This document shows positions 12,605-14,633 of a stretch of 14,633 bases of DNA, piece after piece. The position numbers and the translations under genes were made by a program. Origin of the DNA: an uncultured Ideonella sp. (GTDB taxonomy: Bacteria > Pseudomonadota > Gammaproteobacteria > Burkholderiales > Burkholderiaceae); the NCBI GenBank assembly GCA_946479475.1, contig CAMLGG010000127.1, positions 1 through 14,633 of the forward strand, given 5' to 3'. The stretch's first letter is position 1. The number at the start of each line of letters is the position of its first letter. The notes below the pieces were generated by a model that had not been told where the DNA came from, did no database searches, and saw only the letters and a program-made list of their open reading frames with translations.

Positions 12605-14125
12605 CTATCTCTCGGCCAGCCGAAGCACCAGCCGGAACACGGTCCCCCGCCCCTCTTCCTCCGGCAGCGGATGCGCGCTCAGCGAGCCGCCCATCGCCTG
12701 AACGAGGGCCTGCGACAAGGCCAGGCCGAGGCCCGAGCCCTCGATCGTGCTGCTCTCGCGTCCCAGTCGCTGGAAGGGCTGGAACAGCTTGTCGAGCTGG
12801 TCCGGCGGCAGGCCGATGCCGGTGTCTCGCACTTCGATGACGCCGAGGGCTCCTTCGAGCCTCGTGCGCAGCTCGACGCTGCCGCCCGGCCGGTTGTACT
12901 TGATGCCGTTGGCCAGCAGGTTGATCAGCACCTGCTTCAGCCGCATCGCGTCGCCGCGCACCGCGACGCGAGGCCGGATCGCCCGCTGCGAAAGGATCAC
13001 GCCGGCGGCGGCGGCCTGGCCGCGGACCAGGTCCAGGCAGTCGCCCACGAGCGCGGCCAGCGGCACGGCTTCGTCCTGCATCGGCAGCCGCCCGATCTCG
13101 ACCAGCGACAGGTCGAGCAGGTCGCCGATCATCGCCAGCAGGTAGTCTCCGGCCTGCCGGATGAGGCGCACGCGCCGGCGCTGGCCAGGCATCAGCGGCT
13201 CGGCGCTGTCGACCTCGAGCAATTGCGCGAAGCCGAGCACCGCGTTCAGCGGGGTGCGCAGCTCGTGGCTCACGCGCGAGAGGAACTGCGTCTTGGCGGC
13301 ATTGGCGGCCACGGCGGCGAGCTGGTCGCGCCGCGCCTGCTCCAGCTGATGCTGCAGGGTGGCGTCGGTCTGGGTGCCGAACATGCGGGTCGGACGGCCG
13401 GACGGGTCACGCTCGACGATGCGGCCGCGCTCCTCGATCCAGCGCCAGCTGCCATCGGCACCTCGTGCCCGGTAGACCGCGCGATAGCCCTCGGTCTCGC
13501 CGCGCGCGTGGGCCTGGTAGGCCTCCTCCACGCCGGCCGCGTCCTCGGGATGGATCAGCCGGTCCCAGTCGGCCTGGGTGTGGCCTATGCTTCCCATCGC
13601 GTAGCCGAGCATCAGGGCGCCTTCGTCGATGTCGCCCAGCGCATCGGTCGCCAGGTCCCACTCCCAGACGAAGGTCCCGCCTTCGCGCATGGCCGCGCGC
13701 TGCAGCGAGAGCGAATCGATGCCGACCTGCCCTCGGGCAGCCAGCCAATGGGCGATGAGTTCGCCGGCCGCCTCCAGCAACGGCCGCAGGCGCTCGGCGG
13801 CCGCGTCCACCTCCGTGCCGGTTGGCAGCTCGACCTGCAGCGTGCCGACGGAGCTTCCGAGGTGCTTCAGCGGGACTTGCCACGCCAGGCCCGCCGGCAC
13901 CGGTTTTCCCCGGCGCGCCTCGAATCGCCCGCCGGGAACGGCATGCCCGCGGTGGCGGGCCTCGATGAGGCACCACTTCCCGCCCAGCAGGTGCACGCAG
14001 GCGCGTACGAGTCGCTGCAGGGCGTGCGCCGGCTCCTGCCGTCGCAGCAGGTCGAGCAAGGCCGCGTTGGCCTCCGCCCAGACCGCGGCCTCGTCCGGCA
14101 GCGGAGGCCGCTCGGTACTGCTCAC
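12605..14125 (-). CDS. Soluble PAS-domain sensor histidine kinase
   Basis: A 506-aa protein without membrane segments. Residues 1-135 may be a GAF-like domain (low confidence). Residues about 148-255 form a PAS_3/PAC domain ending FGTQTD (249-254). Residues about 278-345 are the HisKA domain with FLSRVSHELRTPLN (phospho-acceptor His287). Residues about 390-503 are the HATPase_c domain: N box INLLANGIKYN (401-411), G1 DTGIG (434-438), G2 GSGLGLAL (463-470). All catalytic boxes look intact, so it should autophosphorylate. No response regulator is encoded in the window. The start is GTG at 14125 (codon GTG AGC), 27 nt downstream of the zinc-protein stop; GGTGAG immediately precedes it, closer than is ideal. 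It may be co-transcribed with ilvE and the zinc protein. The signal it senses is unknown. Confidence 0.9.
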   Translation of the reverse strand: MSSTERPPLPDEAAVWAEANAALLDLLRRQEPAHALQRLVRACVHLLGGKWCLIEARHRGHAVPGGRFEARRGKPVPAGLAWQVPLKHLGSSVGTLQVELPTGTEVDAAAERLRPLLEAAGELIAHWLAARGQVGIDSLSLQRAAMREGGTFVWEWDLATDALGDIDEGALMLGYAMGSIGHTQADWDRLIHPEDAAGVEEAYQAHARGETEGYRAVYRARGADGSWRWIEERGRIVERDPSGRPTRMFGTQTDATLQHQLEQARRDQLAAVAANAAKTQFLSRVSHELRTPLNAVLGFAQLLEVDSAEPLMPGQRRRVRLIRQAGDYLLAMIGDLLDLSLVEIGRLPMQDEAVPLAALVGDCLDLVRGQAAAAGVILSQRAIRPRVAVRGDAMRLKQVLINLLANGIKYNRPGGSVELRTRLEGALGVIEVRDTGIGLPPDQLDKLFQPFQRLGRESSTIEGSGLGLALSQALVQAMGGSLSAHPLPEEEGRGTVFRLVLRLAER

Positions 14126-14152
14126 CTCACCGAACGCGGCGCAGCGACGGTT

Positions 14153-14371
14153 TCAGTGGCCGTGGCCCAGCGTCTCGCCGGCCTTCAGGCGATAGACCGT
14201 GCCGCAATACGGGCACTTGCCTTCACCCTCCTGGGCCAGGTCGATGAAGACGCGCGGATGGTTGCTCCACAGCGGCATCCCGGGATTCGGGCAGAAGACG
14301 ACGCCCGGACCGTGCAGGTCCTTGGCGCTGACTTCCACGACGGCGGCGGCGGACGGGGACACGACACTCAT
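14153..14371 (-). CDS. Small zf-CHCC zinc-finger domain protein
   Basis: A 72-aa protein with a C-x10-H-x14-C-x2-C pattern (C27, H38, C53, C56; VFCPN, SNHPRVFID, KCPYCGTVY). This fits the zf-CHCC family, which includes the mitochondrial complex I subunit NDUFS6. It probably binds one zinc ion; the bacterial function is not established. The ATG at 14371 is chosen because it lies 20 bp after the ilvE stop. The upstream in-frame ATG at 14410 would overlap ilvE, and the added residues are not part of the domain. In betaproteobacteria this small gene commonly follows ilvE, from general knowledge. Confidence 0.88.
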   Translation of the reverse strand: MSVVSPSAAAVVEVSAKDLHGPGVVFCPNPGMPLWSNHPRVFIDLAQEGEGKCPYCGTVYRLKAGETLGHGH

Positions 14372-14391
14372 GATCGGTAAAGCTCGTTGAA

Positions 14392-14633
14392 TCAGACGCG
14401 GGTGAGCCACTCGGCGTACTTGGCGTTGCGGCCGTTGACGATGTCGAAGAAGGCGGACTGGATCTTCTCGGTGATCGGCCCGCGCATGCCGGCGCCGAGC
14501 TCGACGCGGTCGAGCTCGCGGATCGGCGTCACCTCGGCGGCGGTGCCGGTGAAGAAGGCCTCGTCGCAGATGTAGACCTCGTCGCGGGTGATGCGCTTCT
14601 CGACCAGCTTCAGGCCCAGGTCCTGGCAGATCG
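14392..14633 (-). CDS. ilvE: Branched-chain amino acid aminotransferase, C-terminal part (runs off the window)
   Basis: Partial: the last 80 residues of a class IV PLP aminotransferase, read from the window edge to TGA at 14392-14394. The diagnostic stretch is DEAFFTGTAAEVTPIRELD, the conserved C-terminal active-site/PLP-phosphate region of IlvE. It is followed by GPITEKIQSAFFDIVNGRN and the end AEWLTRV. IlvE catalyses the last step of leucine, isoleucine and valine synthesis. The frame has no start in the window. It leads a minus-strand run of ilvE, the zinc protein and the kinase that converges on the nitrate operon, so it marks the end of that locus. Confidence 0.93.
   Translation of the reverse strand, partial: ICQDLGLKLVEKRITRDEVYICDEAFFTGTAAEVTPIRELDRVELGAGMRGPITEKIQSAFFDIVNGRNAKYAEWLTRV

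Noticed and set aside
14372..14410. Longer start of the zinc-finger protein at 14410
   Set aside because: It would overlap the ilvE stop and adds residues outside the zf-CHCC domain; the ATG at 14371 fits the 20-bp gap.

Overview
The window is about 14.6 kb of very GC-rich DNA (roughly 70% G+C by eye). It carries nearly a complete assimilatory nitrate/nitrite reduction locus from a betaproteobacterium, most likely order Burkholderiales (Comamonadaceae or the Rubrivivax/Leptothrix/Ideonella branch). That guess rests on gene content, GC content and two intergenic repeats I associate with this order: CTTCGACAAGCTCAGG units, and a GCCCCC-CGA-GGGGGC / CCGGC-AAA-GCCGG double hairpin. It was not checked by search.

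Layout. Positions 1-437 hold a 207-bp tandem duplication made of alternating CTTCGACAAGCTCAGG units; it runs into the stop codon of the first gene. On the minus strand (433-1659) is a regulator with a degenerate receiver domain, an RNA-binding ANTAR domain and a C-terminal PilJ-type module with two P-box-like motifs. A 412-bp divergent region follows, with repeated GCACCGG motifs, a sigma-54 promoter and an RNA hairpin whose hexaloop fits the ANTAR-target pattern (A at 1, G at 4). It precedes a NarK/NasA-type nitrate transporter (2072-3334, plus). Convergent to the transporter is a PP2C phosphatase-Ser/Thr kinase fusion with a C-terminal membrane anchor (3354-5057, minus). A second, near-consensus sigma-54 promoter (5073-5088) drives the plus-strand run nirB, an exported PilJ-domain protein, nirD, the molybdenum nitrate reductase and ybiB (5125-12601). 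Convergent again, on the minus strand, are the 3' end of ilvE (running off the window), a small zf-CHCC zinc protein and a soluble PAS histidine kinase (12605-14633).

How it works together. The transporter imports nitrate, the Mo-bisMGD reductase reduces it to nitrite, and NirB/NirD reduce nitrite to ammonium with NAD(P)H. The two sigma-54 promoters imply nitrogen-limitation control through an NtrC-like activator. The ANTAR regulator plus the hexaloop hairpin in the transporter leader imply a second, nitrate-responsive layer by transcription antitermination, as in NasR and NasT systems. The nirB leader looks too short (about 26 nt) for that mechanism, so the two transcripts may be controlled differently.

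The most intriguing feature is that the same duplicated AGxxRMxSQR-type P-box module occurs twice in one locus: fused to the cytoplasmic RNA-binding regulator, and as a stand-alone, apparently exported protein translationally coupled to nirB. This suggests a two-compartment nitrate/nitrite-sensing arrangement that I cannot assign to a described system. The kinase-phosphatase gene between transporter and nirB matches the gene order I recall from Pseudomonas aeruginosa (PA1779-PA1783).
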